Below are positions 32,090 through 40,356 of a stretch of 64,000 nt of DNA, one piece after another (the first letter of the stretch is position 1; every line of letters starts with the position of its first letter). The stretch comes from Pedobacter sp. KBW06 (lineage in GTDB: Bacteria; Bacteroidota; Bacteroidia; Sphingobacteriales; Sphingobacteriaceae). The stretch is taken from the NCBI RefSeq assembly GCF_003852525.1, contig NZ_QAJL01000004.1:810459-874458 (forward strand), in the 5' to 3' direction. A model generated the notes under the pieces. The model was not told where the DNA came from, ran no database searches, and worked only from the letters and a program-made list of their open reading frames with translations. Made by a program: the position numbers and the translations under genes.

Positions 32090-33066
32090 GAGGCTTTAAT
32101 TTTCTTGTTTAAATAGATTAACAGACGGATTAGCGCAATGGCAGAACCGATAAAATAGAAGCAACAGAAGTATAATGCTTCCATATCACGAAATGTGATG
32201 AAGGCCCTGACCACCAATATACTAAAGGCAATGTAACTATATAAGACTACCAATAGCAGAAAGTAAAAGGCTTTATGCTTCATTGCATCAGCATATAGAT
32301 AATAGGCAAGCGCGAAGAGGACTAAAAGCCATATAAATGAAAAAGAAGCATCATAATGGTTAAAATAGCCGAACAATAACGAGATAAATGAAATGTGGAT
32401 TCCGAAATGCAGGTAACTAAATCTAAAATGTTTTTTGAAATTGAAATATTCCGTCAGCTGTCCCGCCAATAACAGGATTAAACCCAGACTCAGGTAAGTA
32501 TAAATCACAGTTTGATTGTCAAAATTCCCACTGGAAAGCAGTTGGGCAGGAGTAACCGATACGCCCATCCATATGGCCAGGTTGGCAATTCCCATACTGA
32601 GAATTCCGAGATGGTCAAACTCATAAGCTACAAAAAATAAAAGCAGCATTGGAATGAAAGTGGCCATTCCATAGTTGGTACCGAAAACGGTATACTGAAA
32701 CTGCAGATAGCCAACAAATGTTAAAAAGCTCAGGCAGCCGAGAAGCAGCAGGTAATCAAAAAGGGAATTGGGAGATTTTACCAGTTCTCTGCTAAATGGG
32801 GGGCGATGCTTAAGGCAATAAGTGAAACATCCAATGCTGATTGCTGCGATGATGGCCAGAATCACCTGATGGCCGATGGTGTCAATGTTCTTATAGATAA
32901 GAATGCCTAATCCGGTACTCAATAGCATTACGCCCAGATATAATAAGGTTTTTAGTTCCCAGTGTAACGAAAACAATGGGTTTTGCGCTCTTATCCTTAT
33001 GTTTTCAATAGACTTGGCCGAAATAAAGTCCTCTTCTTTTAATTTATCGTAATTTGCTGTATTCAT
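32086..33066 (-). CDS. DUF2157-like polytopic membrane protein
   Basis: The 326-residue protein has a short soluble start (1-35) and then about ten membrane helices spaced regularly to the C-terminus, which ends in a basic motif (LNKKIKAS). The pattern of a short helical N-terminal domain followed by many helices is like DUF2157, of unknown role. It is the first gene of a two-gene unit with 30911-32089 (ATGA overlap). No enzymatic motif is visible. Confidence 0.65.
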   Translation of the reverse strand: MNTANYDKLKEEDFISAKSIENIRIRAQNPLFSLHWELKTLLYLGVMLLSTGLGILIYKNIDTIGHQVILAIIAAISIGCFTYCLKHRPPFSRELVKSPNSLFDYLLLLGCLSFLTFVGYLQFQYTVFGTNYGMATFIPMLLLFFVAYEFDHLGILSMGIANLAIWMGVSVTPAQLLSSGNFDNQTVIYTYLSLGLILLLAGQLTEYFNFKKHFRFSYLHFGIHISFISLLFGYFNHYDASFSFIWLLVLFALAYYLYADAMKHKAFYFLLLVVLYSYIAFSILVVRAFITFRDMEALYFCCFYFIGSAIALIRLLIYLNKKIKAS

Positions 33067-33227
33067 AAGGTAGATAATGTTTATTCATAGGATATTCAAG
33101 TATACGCAAAGATTTCGTTTCCTGACTATCGAGGCTGAAATTGGAAGCTGAACTGTCAATTTGACAAGAATATTGAATTGGAATAGCCATTGATAGGATC
33201 CTTATATACTTAAAAATGAGTTAACAT

Positions 33228-35117
33228 ATGAGCATAGAAGAAAAAGGAACCATTTCCATTCACACGGAGAATATTTTCCCGATCATCAAAAAATTCCTGT
33301 ATTCAGACAATGAGATTTTCCTGCGCGAGCTGGTTTCCAATGCCGTTGATGCGGTACAAAAGATTAAACGTCTTGCCGCATTGGGACAATACAACGGAGA
33401 GCTGGGTAACCCATTGGTAGAAGTTGCTGTTGATGCAGAGAAAAAGACCATTACCATTACAGATAATGGTTTGGGTATGACTGCTGAGGAGATTAAAAAA
33501 TACATCAATCAGGTTGCTTTCTCCGGAGCAAGTGAGTTTGTAGAGAAGTTTAAGGATGCTAAAGATGCCAATGAAATCATTGGTAAATTTGGTTTAGGCT
33601 TCTATTCTGCCTTTATGGTCGCAGACCTGGTAGAAATCCAGACGCTTTCTTATCAGGATGCTGCGGAGCCTGCCCGTTGGGTATGCGATGGCAGTACCGA
33701 ATTCGAAATCAGCACGGGTAACAGAACAACCAGAGGTACTGAAATCACCCTGCACATCAATGCAGAATCAGAAGAGTTTCTAAGTAAAAACAAGCTGGAA
33801 GAGATTCTGGATAAATATGGCAAGTTCTTACCGGTACCCATTAAATTCGGAACGAAGACAGAACAAATTGCAGACGGTGAAGACGAAGAAGGAAAACCAA
33901 AAACAGTAGCTGTTGAGGTCGACAATATCATCAATACCACCAATCCGATCTGGACGAAAGCACCTGCAGATTTGTCAGACGAAGACTATCTTGCTTTTTA
34001 TAAACAACTGTATCCTTTTTCGGAAGATCCTTTATTCTGGATTCACCTGAATGTTGATTATCCTTTTAACTTGACTGGAGTATTGTACTTCCCTAAAGTG
34101 AAGAACGATTTTGACATGCAACGCAATAAAATCAAGTTGTTCTCCCGTCAGGTATTTATTACTGATGAAGTAAAAGACATCGTTCCGGAATTCCTGATGT
34201 TGTTACATGGGGTAATCGACTCACCGGACATCCCGTTGAACGTTTCCAGAAGTTTCCTTCAGGCAGACAGTAACGTTAAAAAAATCAATAGTTACATCAC
34301 TAAAAAAGTTGCGGATAAATTACAGGAGCTCTTCAATAAAGACCGTAAGGCATATGAAGAAAAATGGGGCGACATCGGTTTATTCGTGAAATATGGTCTG
34401 GTAAGCGAAGAGAAATTCTATGATAAAGCGAAAGACTTTGCCTTATTGACCAATACTAAAAACGAACACTTTACACTAGGGGAGTATCATGATAAAGTAA
34501 AGGACTTCCAGACCGATAAAAACGGACAGGTGGTTTATATTTACTCGAATGATCCTGCAAAACAAGATAGTTTTATTCAGTCGGCCAATAAAAAAGATTA
34601 CGATGTCTTATTAATGAACTCGCCTATTGACAACCATTTTATCAATCATCTGGAGAACAAACTGGAAAAAACACAATTGAAACGTGTAGACTCCAGTGTG
34701 GCAGATAAATTGATTGAAAAAGATGAGGCAATAGAATCTGTGCTTACAGAGGAGCAGTCGAAAAAGGTTACAGAAATCTTTACCAAGGCGATTACCAAAC
34801 CTGGAATGCAGGTAGAAGTGGTTGGATTGAACCCGGAAGAATTACCTGTTACGGTAACCATGGATGAGTTTATGCGACGTATGAAAGATATGGCTCAGAT
34901 GGGTGGCGGTATGGGCTTCTACGGCAGCATGCCTGATAATTATAAGGTTGCCATCAATGGAAATCACAAACTGATTGGAAAGATCCTTTTAACAGACAAT
35001 GAAGCCGAACAAAGCCTGCTTGCAAAACAAGCTGTGGATTTGGCTTTACTGGCACAAGGAATGCTTACAGGAGCAGAACTAACTGCTTTCGTGAGCAGGA
35101 GTGTAAATCTTATCTAA
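33228..35117 (+). CDS. htpG: Molecular chaperone HtpG (Hsp90)
   Basis: HtpG is the bacterial Hsp90, an ATP-driven dimeric chaperone. The 629-residue protein has normal length and the N-terminal GHKL ATPase motifs: FLRELVSNAVDAVQKI near 28-43, ITDNGLGMTAEEIKKYI near 77-93 and IGKFGLGFYSAFMVADLVEI near 116-135. The middle domain carries LNVDYPFNLTGVLYFP and IDSPDIPLNVSRSFLQ; the C-terminal dimerisation domain follows. The Asn and Asp that contact ATP are present. It is a single gene with its own strong terminator. Confidence 0.97.
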   Translation: MSIEEKGTISIHTENIFPIIKKFLYSDNEIFLRELVSNAVDAVQKIKRLAALGQYNGELGNPLVEVAVDAEKKTITITDNGLGMTAEEIKKYINQVAFSGASEFVEKFKDAKDANEIIGKFGLGFYSAFMVADLVEIQTLSYQDAAEPARWVCDGSTEFEISTGNRTTRGTEITLHINAESEEFLSKNKLEEILDKYGKFLPVPIKFGTKTEQIADGEDEEGKPKTVAVEVDNIINTTNPIWTKAPADLSDEDYLAFYKQLYPFSEDPLFWIHLNVDYPFNLTGVLYFPKVKNDFDMQRNKIKLFSRQVFITDEVKDIVPEFLMLLHGVIDSPDIPLNVSRSFLQADSNVKKINSYITKKVADKLQELFNKDRKAYEEKWGDIGLFVKYGLVSEEKFYDKAKDFALLTNTKNEHFTLGEYHDKVKDFQTDKNGQVVYIYSNDPAKQDSFIQSANKKDYDVLLMNSPIDNHFINHLENKLEKTQLKRVDSSVADKLIEKDEAIESVLTEEQSKKVTEIFTKAITKPGMQVEVVGLNPEELPVTVTMDEFMRRMKDMAQMGGGMGFYGSMPDNYKVAINGNHKLIGKILLTDNEAEQSLLAKQAVDLALLAQGMLTGAELTAFVSRSVNLI

Positions 35118-35134
35118 GGATTTTCTTTTTCCTG

Positions 35135-35170
35135 AAAACCCCGTTACATAAGCATGTAACGGGGTTTTTT
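35135..35170 (+). terminator. Intrinsic terminator of htpG
   Basis: A perfect 15-bp stem (35135-35149 with 35154-35168, loop AAGC) ends in T6. Confidence 0.92.
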
Positions 35171-35310
35171 ATGGGATTTTAATTCTTAAACCTGCGGACC
35201 TGAAAAATATTTCATGTTGACTGTAGCGTTTTTAAAGAGCGCTACGTTTTAGGAGAAAAATGGTTAACGGCCAATAACTAAACGATTTATACATCTTAAT
35301 AATTTTAATT

Positions 35311-36024
35311 ATGGAAATTTCAAACAAATTCAAAAATATATCTAAAGCTTTTGTTGCTGCAGTTACGATCTCGGTAGCATTATCAGCCTGTTCTAAAAGA
35401 GATGATTCCAAGCCGATTGCGGCTGCGGTGTTGTCTGTTGTAAATGCGAGTCCAACCGTTAAAGAGTTCGATTTCATTATTGGAGGTCAGCGCTGGAGTG
35501 CGGATGCTTTCAAGTACGGGACAAAGTTTGATTATGTTGCTTTCTATCCGGGATTAGCGAGGATTGGCATTACGGAAAGAGGAAAGACAACCTACCTCCT
35601 GACAAAAGACCAGGTTTATCAGTCAGATAAATATTATACTACTTTTTTAATAGATACAGGAGCTAACAGGGCATTTTTAACAGTTGTTGATCGGCTGGAT
35701 AGCCCTGCAACATCTACAAAAGCAAAGGTTAGGTTCCTTAACCTGAGCCCGGATGCTGCTCCATTAATTCTGTCGGTTAAGGGCGAAACAACAGACTTGT
35801 TTGTCAACAAAGCATACAAAGAATCTACCGCATTTGCAGCTGTAGAGCCGGGAGATAACGTTGCTTTCGAGATTAAGGACAATGCTACAAAAGCGGTTTT
35901 GGCAACCATACCTGGAAGTAAGCTCGAGAAAGGACAGCTTTACACCATTTATGCAAAAGGATATAAAGGTAAGTTAGATGCGGATCCATTGAAATTTGGA
36001 GCCAATATCTATATGGCGAAATAG
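35311..36024 (+). CDS. DUF4397 domain lipoprotein
   Basis: The 237-residue protein begins with a lipoprotein signal peptide whose lipobox LSAC puts the lipidated Cys at residue 27. The remainder has the DUF4397 pattern of beta-strands with VVNASPTVKEFDFIIGGQRW (about 47-66) and VRFLNLSPDAAPLILSVKG (about 137-155). These are the two repeats of the domain, which is common in Bacteroidota cell-surface proteins and has no assigned role. It stands alone between terminators, downstream of htpG. Confidence 0.82.
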   Translation: MEISNKFKNISKAFVAAVTISVALSACSKRDDSKPIAAAVLSVVNASPTVKEFDFIIGGQRWSADAFKYGTKFDYVAFYPGLARIGITERGKTTYLLTKDQVYQSDKYYTTFLIDTGANRAFLTVVDRLDSPATSTKAKVRFLNLSPDAAPLILSVKGETTDLFVNKAYKESTAFAAVEPGDNVAFEIKDNATKAVLATIPGSKLEKGQLYTIYAKGYKGKLDADPLKFGANIYMAK

Positions 36025-36036
36025 ATACCCCCCCAG

Positions 36037-36066
36037 GTCGGTTTCTTATGAAACCGGCTTTTTTTA
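36037..36066 (+). terminator. Intrinsic terminator after the DUF4397 gene
   Basis: A nine-position stem (36037-36045 with 36050-36058, one G-U pair) with a four-base loop is followed by T7. Confidence 0.82.
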
Positions 36067-36216
36067 ATCTTTGAATAACGGAAATGATTAAATTTACATT
36101 TCCTCTGTTAAACAGTGTGTTGGAAGATGCTGAGGTTGATGTTCTTGTTCAATCTCTTCGTTTTTAGTCGTACAGAGACGGTAAACTTAAATAATCCTTA
36201 ATGGTGTTAAAAAAGA

Positions 36217-36786
36217 ATGCTCAAATTTGAGGACGTTTTAGCGGGGTGTTTGAAAAATGACAACAAATGTAAAGAGGTGGTTTATAAATCATTTTATGGC
36301 TATTTAATGGGCGTTATTTTGAGATACGTTAATGATAAAAATGATGCTCAGGAGTTGATTAATGACAGCTTCATCAAGGTTTTTAAAAGCATAGGACAAT
36401 TTGGTTTTCCAAAGGACCAGGCAGACCTGCAAAAAGCTTTTAAAGGGTGGATTGCAAGAATCTCGTCGCGTACCGCTATAGATTTTCTAAGAAGCAAACG
36501 GACTTATCTCTACGTAGATGATATAGAAGATTTACAGCAGCCACTTACGGAGCTAAATGCCATTTCTCAACTCAATGTACAGGATATTATGAAGTTGTTA
36601 GGTCAATTACCGGAAACCCACAAGTTGATTTTTAATATGTACGAAATTGAAGGTTTTTCGCATGATGAAATCTCCAAATTGTTGAATATCCCTGAGAGCT
36701 CCAGCCGGGTTTACCTGACCAGAGCAAAGAATAAATTGAGAACGCTTTATTCGAAATCATTGATTAGTTCTTATGAGTCCAACTAA
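36217..36786 (+). CDS. RNA polymerase sigma factor, ECF type
   Basis: The 189-residue protein has sigma region 2 (GVILRYVNDKNDAQELINDS near 34-53 and FKGWIARISSRTAIDFLRSK near 72-91) and region 4 (LPETHKLIFNMYEIEGFSHD, then LLNIPESSSRVYLTRAKNKL) with a normal helix-turn-helix. It lacks regions 1 and 3 and therefore belongs to the ECF group. The next gene encodes a membrane protein with a short cytoplasmic head, the probable regulator of this factor. The spacing of 30-60 bases and the same direction suggest one operon. Confidence 0.9.
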   Translation: MLKFEDVLAGCLKNDNKCKEVVYKSFYGYLMGVILRYVNDKNDAQELINDSFIKVFKSIGQFGFPKDQADLQKAFKGWIARISSRTAIDFLRSKRTYLYVDDIEDLQQPLTELNAISQLNVQDIMKLLGQLPETHKLIFNMYEIEGFSHDEISKLLNIPESSSRVYLTRAKNKLRTLYSKSLISSYESN

Positions 36787-36848
36787 ATTAAATAATATAG
36801 AAACGCATTGAATAAGTGCCTGATCCGGATAAATATAAAGAAAAGAGG

Positions 36849-38111
36849 ATGAAACCTAATGAACATATGAAATTGCCTGAAGACGAGTTAATTACTCACA
36901 TCAGGGAGAGTTTGATGGCTCATGAGGAGGAGTATGCCGCGGGGGCATGGGAAGACTTTATAAAAGAAGAACCTAAGAAAAGAGGTTTGTTTTTCTGGCT
37001 GGGCGGCTTGAGTAGTGCTGCGGCAGTCCTGTTAATTGGATTTGGGTTGTTCTTTGTACTAAACAAAAAAGATTTACCAAAAAATCAGGAGATCAGCGGG
37101 ACTGAGCCAATTAGAGGGGGATCGGTGTTGCCCCGGGTATCGGATGTCATTTCTGCTGCCCCTGCCGGACAAAAACAGGAAACAGCAATTTCAGTTACAA
37201 AAAATAACAATACTTCGCAGAGTGCTGATATTATAGAGCGCAGGCAGGTAGCAATAGATTTGAACACAAATGAGTCGGCTTCTGCAGTCGCTCAAATAGA
37301 AACGAAACAGCCCATTATCAATCCTCTTTCCAAGCCGGAGCGGATTGTTCCTCAGGAGCAGGTGGTTGCCCAGGAGCCTGCTGTAGAAAGAAAACAGAGC
37401 TTCGAGGACTTCTTGGTTAATGAAACAAGGCAAAACCGAACGGCCAATACGGGTAAATCTATTACAAAAAGGGAAAGCAAATGGGAAATGGGGCTTGTTG
37501 TTGCACCTTCATTTGGGAACAGTAAAAAGTTAAACATGGGCTATGGCGTAAGTATGGGCTATGCGTTGTCGGATAAAGTATCCATTAACTCAGGGATTTC
37601 CTATAATGAAATGGGGGCATCCAGAACCATTGAAAACCCGCCTAATACGGCAATGATGAGTATGAATGTGGGGGGCGACATTGCCAATGATAGCAAAGAG
37701 TTGAAAGCGGTCAATGCGCAGTTACGCGGGATCGATATTCCCCTGGAGTTGAAGTATCATTTGAGTAAAAAATTGTATGCCAATATAGGCGTATCAGCTT
37801 TTGCTGTGATTGATCAGAAGCAACAGAATACCTTTATTGAAAGCAAGGTTGCACCACAGGCATATGACGGAGGGGGCGGAGCTGCAAAAGCTATGGTATT
37901 GAACAGAACCGTTTCTGAAGAAGCACCAAAAGAACAAATTAAAAATGACCCTTACTTAGGGTTTTATAACTTCTCTGTAGGGTATAAACAGAAGATTTCA
38001 AAAGGTAAAGCATTCTCCGTGGAACCATTTATAAAACTGCCAATGAAGGAGCTTAAACAGGAAAACCTGTACCTTATTGGCACAGGTGTGAGGTTAAAAT
38101 TTGATTTTTAG
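36849..38111 (+). CDS. Membrane-anchored protein with outer-membrane-beta-barrel-like C-terminus, probable sigma regulator
   Basis: From the ATG at 36849 the protein is 420 residues; a GTG at 36816 would add eleven and an ATG at 36867 would remove six. It has a 45-residue acidic head containing GAWEDFIKE, one membrane helix (about 47-70), a low-complexity Gln/Ser/Pro-rich linker (about 75-200) and a C-terminal part with alternating hydrophobic beta-strands (from WEMGLVVAPSFGN to LYLIGTGVRLKFDF) ending in Phe. The end looks like an outer-membrane beta-barrel. Proteins of this layout often follow ECF sigma genes in Bacteroidota and are thought to restrain them. Anti-sigma activity is inferred from position and layout only. 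Confidence 0.65.
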   Translation: MKPNEHMKLPEDELITHIRESLMAHEEEYAAGAWEDFIKEEPKKRGLFFWLGGLSSAAAVLLIGFGLFFVLNKKDLPKNQEISGTEPIRGGSVLPRVSDVISAAPAGQKQETAISVTKNNNTSQSADIIERRQVAIDLNTNESASAVAQIETKQPIINPLSKPERIVPQEQVVAQEPAVERKQSFEDFLVNETRQNRTANTGKSITKRESKWEMGLVVAPSFGNSKKLNMGYGVSMGYALSDKVSINSGISYNEMGASRTIENPPNTAMMSMNVGGDIANDSKELKAVNAQLRGIDIPLELKYHLSKKLYANIGVSAFAVIDQKQQNTFIESKVAPQAYDGGGGAAKAMVLNRTVSEEAPKEQIKNDPYLGFYNFSVGYKQKISKGKAFSVEPFIKLPMKELKQENLYLIGTGVRLKFDF

Positions 38112-38133
38112 GATTAACATCAGCGTTAATCCT
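38110..38133. terminator. Hairpin shared by convergent genes
   Basis: A nine-bp stem (38110-38118 with 38125-38133) lies across the convergent stop codons of the 36849 gene and the 38126 gene. The T-run is weak. Confidence 0.5.
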
Positions 38134-38749
38134 CTTGTTCTTCTTTCAGCTCAGCGATAAGCGATGCTATTTCCTTTGCATATTTACCGTAATATTGATT
38201 TAGCCAGAGAACTGCAAAGTAATGAATCATGATACAGATGCTCAATACTGTCAGTCCAAATACCAGATAGAAGGAACCAGGCTCGCTGACAATTACTTTC
38301 ATAAAATAATCATAGTTGAAATTAACAAGAATTATTGCTCCAAAGGCCAGGAAGATAGGTAGGAGCATATAATTGAACATTTTATACAGTTCTAAGTTTA
38401 ATTTCAGGTCATAATTTAATTCATACAAACTGTCTTTCGTGGTTAAAGAAGATTGTCCGATTTTTTTATAAAGTCTATAAAACCGAATCAGGAAATATAC
38501 GGTGGTGATGACAAAAATAATGTAAGTGCAGTTAAAGGAAACCCTTAATGTCGGGATAAGGTTAAAATAACCGGGGATAAAGATGCTCACTAATAGGGCC
38601 ACAACCTGGAACATCGCCTCTCCCCTCATGTTTTTCCTGAATTTGTCCAGTGGCATCTGTGCTTTCTTCAGGCTTTCAATTGTTTTTGGTACTTCAATCG
38701 GTTGCTCCGATTCTTTATTCCATGCTGATTTTATATCGTCAAAATTCAT
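38126..38749 (-). CDS. Membrane protein, possible anti-sigma factor
   Basis: The 207-residue protein has a cytosolic N-terminus beginning MNFDDIKSAWNKESEQPIEV, then four predicted membrane helices in two hairpins (about 48-88 and 128-180) and a charged C-terminal helix. The FDDIKSAWN start is common in membrane proteins next to ECF sigma factors in Bacteroidota. It overlaps the sigma gene at 38739 by 11 bases, so the two are co-translated, which supports a sigma-regulator role. No zinc-binding anti-sigma motif (HxxxCxxC) is visible, so binding to sigma is unproven. Confidence 0.6.
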   Translation of the reverse strand: MNFDDIKSAWNKESEQPIEVPKTIESLKKAQMPLDKFRKNMRGEAMFQVVALLVSIFIPGYFNLIPTLRVSFNCTYIIFVITTVYFLIRFYRLYKKIGQSSLTTKDSLYELNYDLKLNLELYKMFNYMLLPIFLAFGAIILVNFNYDYFMKVIVSEPGSFYLVFGLTVLSICIMIHYFAVLWLNQYYGKYAKEIASLIAELKEEQED

Positions 38750-39245
38750 AACCTTGTTTTTTTATAAGTTCTTTTAGTTTATTCTTTGCTCTGTTGAGCT
38801 TTACCCGTGCATTTCCTTCTGTAATTCCCAGGTTATCTCCAATCTCTTTGTGGGAATAGTTCTCCAGGAAATAAAACATCAATGCTTTTTCAATTTTGTC
38901 CAGCTTTTGAAGTGCTTTATAAAAGTGCGCCAGTTGTATTTCTTTTGTCTCCGCTTCGTCTGACGGAATTTCTATTTCTTCAGCGAGGATATTGGCGTAG
39001 ACATCCTGTTTGCGTTTGTCCTTTTTAAAAAATACAATAGCCGTATTTAAAGCCACTTTGTACATCCAGCTGGAAAACTTGCTTTGATGGTTAAAGGAAT
39101 CGTAAGATTTCCAAAGCTGACAGATGATTTCCTGAAAAAGATCTTTCTGATCATCTTCATCATCCATGTACATTCTGGAGATCTTATGAATGATTCCTTT
39201 ATGGGTTTCTATTTCTCCAAGAAACGCTTTTTCCTTTGTTTTCAA
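38739..39245 (-). CDS. RNA polymerase sigma factor, ECF type
   Basis: The 168-residue protein shows sigma region 2 (MYMDDEDDQKDLFQEIICQL and then FSSWMYKVALNTAIVFFKKD) and region 4 (LDKIEKALMFYFLENYSHKE, then LGITEGNARVKLNRAKNKLK). It is shorter than, and clearly different from, the ECF factor at 36217. It lies between the TraB-like gene (three bases upstream) and the overlapping membrane protein gene, which suggests a three-gene operon in which sigma and its regulator are linked to the TraB/GumN protein. Confidence 0.88.
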   Translation of the reverse strand: MKTKEKAFLGEIETHKGIIHKISRMYMDDEDDQKDLFQEIICQLWKSYDSFNHQSKFSSWMYKVALNTAIVFFKKDKRKQDVYANILAEEIEIPSDEAETKEIQLAHFYKALQKLDKIEKALMFYFLENYSHKEIGDNLGITEGNARVKLNRAKNKLKELIKKQGYEF

Positions 39246-39248
39246 GGC

Positions 39249-40112
39249 TTAATTCATTACTGGTTTAACGGTGTATCCCTGCGCCTTTAACAGCTCCAAT
39301 ACGCCTTTTTTACCAGGTAGGTGTGCTGCGCCTACAGCAAAGAAAGATGCTTGCTTTTTCATCATTTCCGGCATTTGTTTCGCCCAGTTTGTATTTCTTC
39401 CTTCCAGAACCCATCTGTTAATTTCTTTGCTGCTGAATTTCTTATCGTTCATTCTTTCTGCCACCTCTGTAATTTTTTCTTCTTTATAGGCTTTTACCAC
39501 AGCTGTAAACATTGCTTTGTAATCATCAAACAACACAATGTGTTTAACCATGACGGAGTCTGGATAGGCTTTATGCAGGTTTCCCATTTGAGATTTTGTA
39601 GTTTCCAATCCACCTGTGGCTATCTTTTTCTGTTTGGCTAATTTAGTAAATTCTGCTTCATATGATTTGGTTGTGGGACAGGGTAATGTTTTTGAAATAG
39701 CAATGGAATAAACTGTGAGCAGACCATATTGGTCCAATGCTTTTAAAGGGATTTTTGCTTTTAATTTAAGAACAGAGTCTACGAGGAAGTATTGACTCGC
39801 ATTAAGGGTCTGGCTCAATAGTGTTCCCGGTACAGCTGCTTTTTGCATATCCGCCATTTCATTCGGATCATTGTAATCAATTTCGAAAATAAGCTTTTCT
39901 GTCTTATCAAAAGCCTTGGTTACCTTTTCTGGAATAATAAGATCATTTTCACAGATCATGTGAATCGTTCCATAAATGTACGAAGGCTTTGTCAGTCCTT
40001 TTCCCGATACCTCCCAAAGTAAAGAGTTTTCCAGAGGTTTGTTTTGTGCGGTCACTTTGGTCGTAAAGATGCTGCTTAATGCAAGGGCAGTGATGGTGAA
40101 TATTGTTTTCAT
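39249..40112 (-). CDS. TraB/GumN family secreted protein
   Basis: The 287-residue protein has a signal peptide (about 1-22, ending KVTAQ). The TraB/GumN family start LLWEVSGKGLTKPSYIYGTIH follows at about 31-51 with the conserved GTIH, and then EKVTKAFDKTEKLIFEIDY. FFAVGAAHLPGKKGVLELLK near the C-terminus carries the second conserved G-x-x-H. The family is distantly linked to the Tiki-type metalloproteases, and the paired GxxH motifs fit metal binding, but activity in this protein is not established. It is the first gene of a minus-strand unit with an ECF sigma factor. Confidence 0.85.
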   Translation of the reverse strand: MKTIFTITALALSSIFTTKVTAQNKPLENSLLWEVSGKGLTKPSYIYGTIHMICENDLIIPEKVTKAFDKTEKLIFEIDYNDPNEMADMQKAAVPGTLLSQTLNASQYFLVDSVLKLKAKIPLKALDQYGLLTVYSIAISKTLPCPTTKSYEAEFTKLAKQKKIATGGLETTKSQMGNLHKAYPDSVMVKHIVLFDDYKAMFTAVVKAYKEEKITEVAERMNDKKFSSKEINRWVLEGRNTNWAKQMPEMMKKQASFFAVGAAHLPGKKGVLELLKAQGYTVKPVMN

Positions 40113-40292
40113 GTTTTGCTGGTTTTGATTTTTATACTCAATTAGTAGCCGGTTTTTGAATTCGTTACAAGCTTTTTTTATTTTTTCTTAAAAGGGAGCT
40201 GTTTATCCTTTTTTCCTTCATTTTAGGGCTCTTTTGTTGATATTGTTGCAACAATGATACTTTTAAAGATGGTCAGGGCTGATCTAAAGAAT

Positions 40293-40325
40293 TATATTTG
40301 CCAAACCTCAGCCCATCTGAGGTTT
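40293..40325 (+). promoter_or_regulatory. -7 element and leader hairpin of the M3 peptidase gene
   Basis: TATATTTG (40293-40300) matches TAnnTTTG. Two bases further a perfect nine-bp hairpin (AAACCTCAG 40303-40311, CTGAGGTTT 40317-40325, loop CCCAT) starts, ending in five T. The first transcribed bases would fold at once, so it may act as a stabiliser or a weak attenuator before the ATG at 40357. Confidence 0.45.
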
Positions 40326-40356
40326 TTGTGATTAATCAATAAAGCTGATCTGAAAA

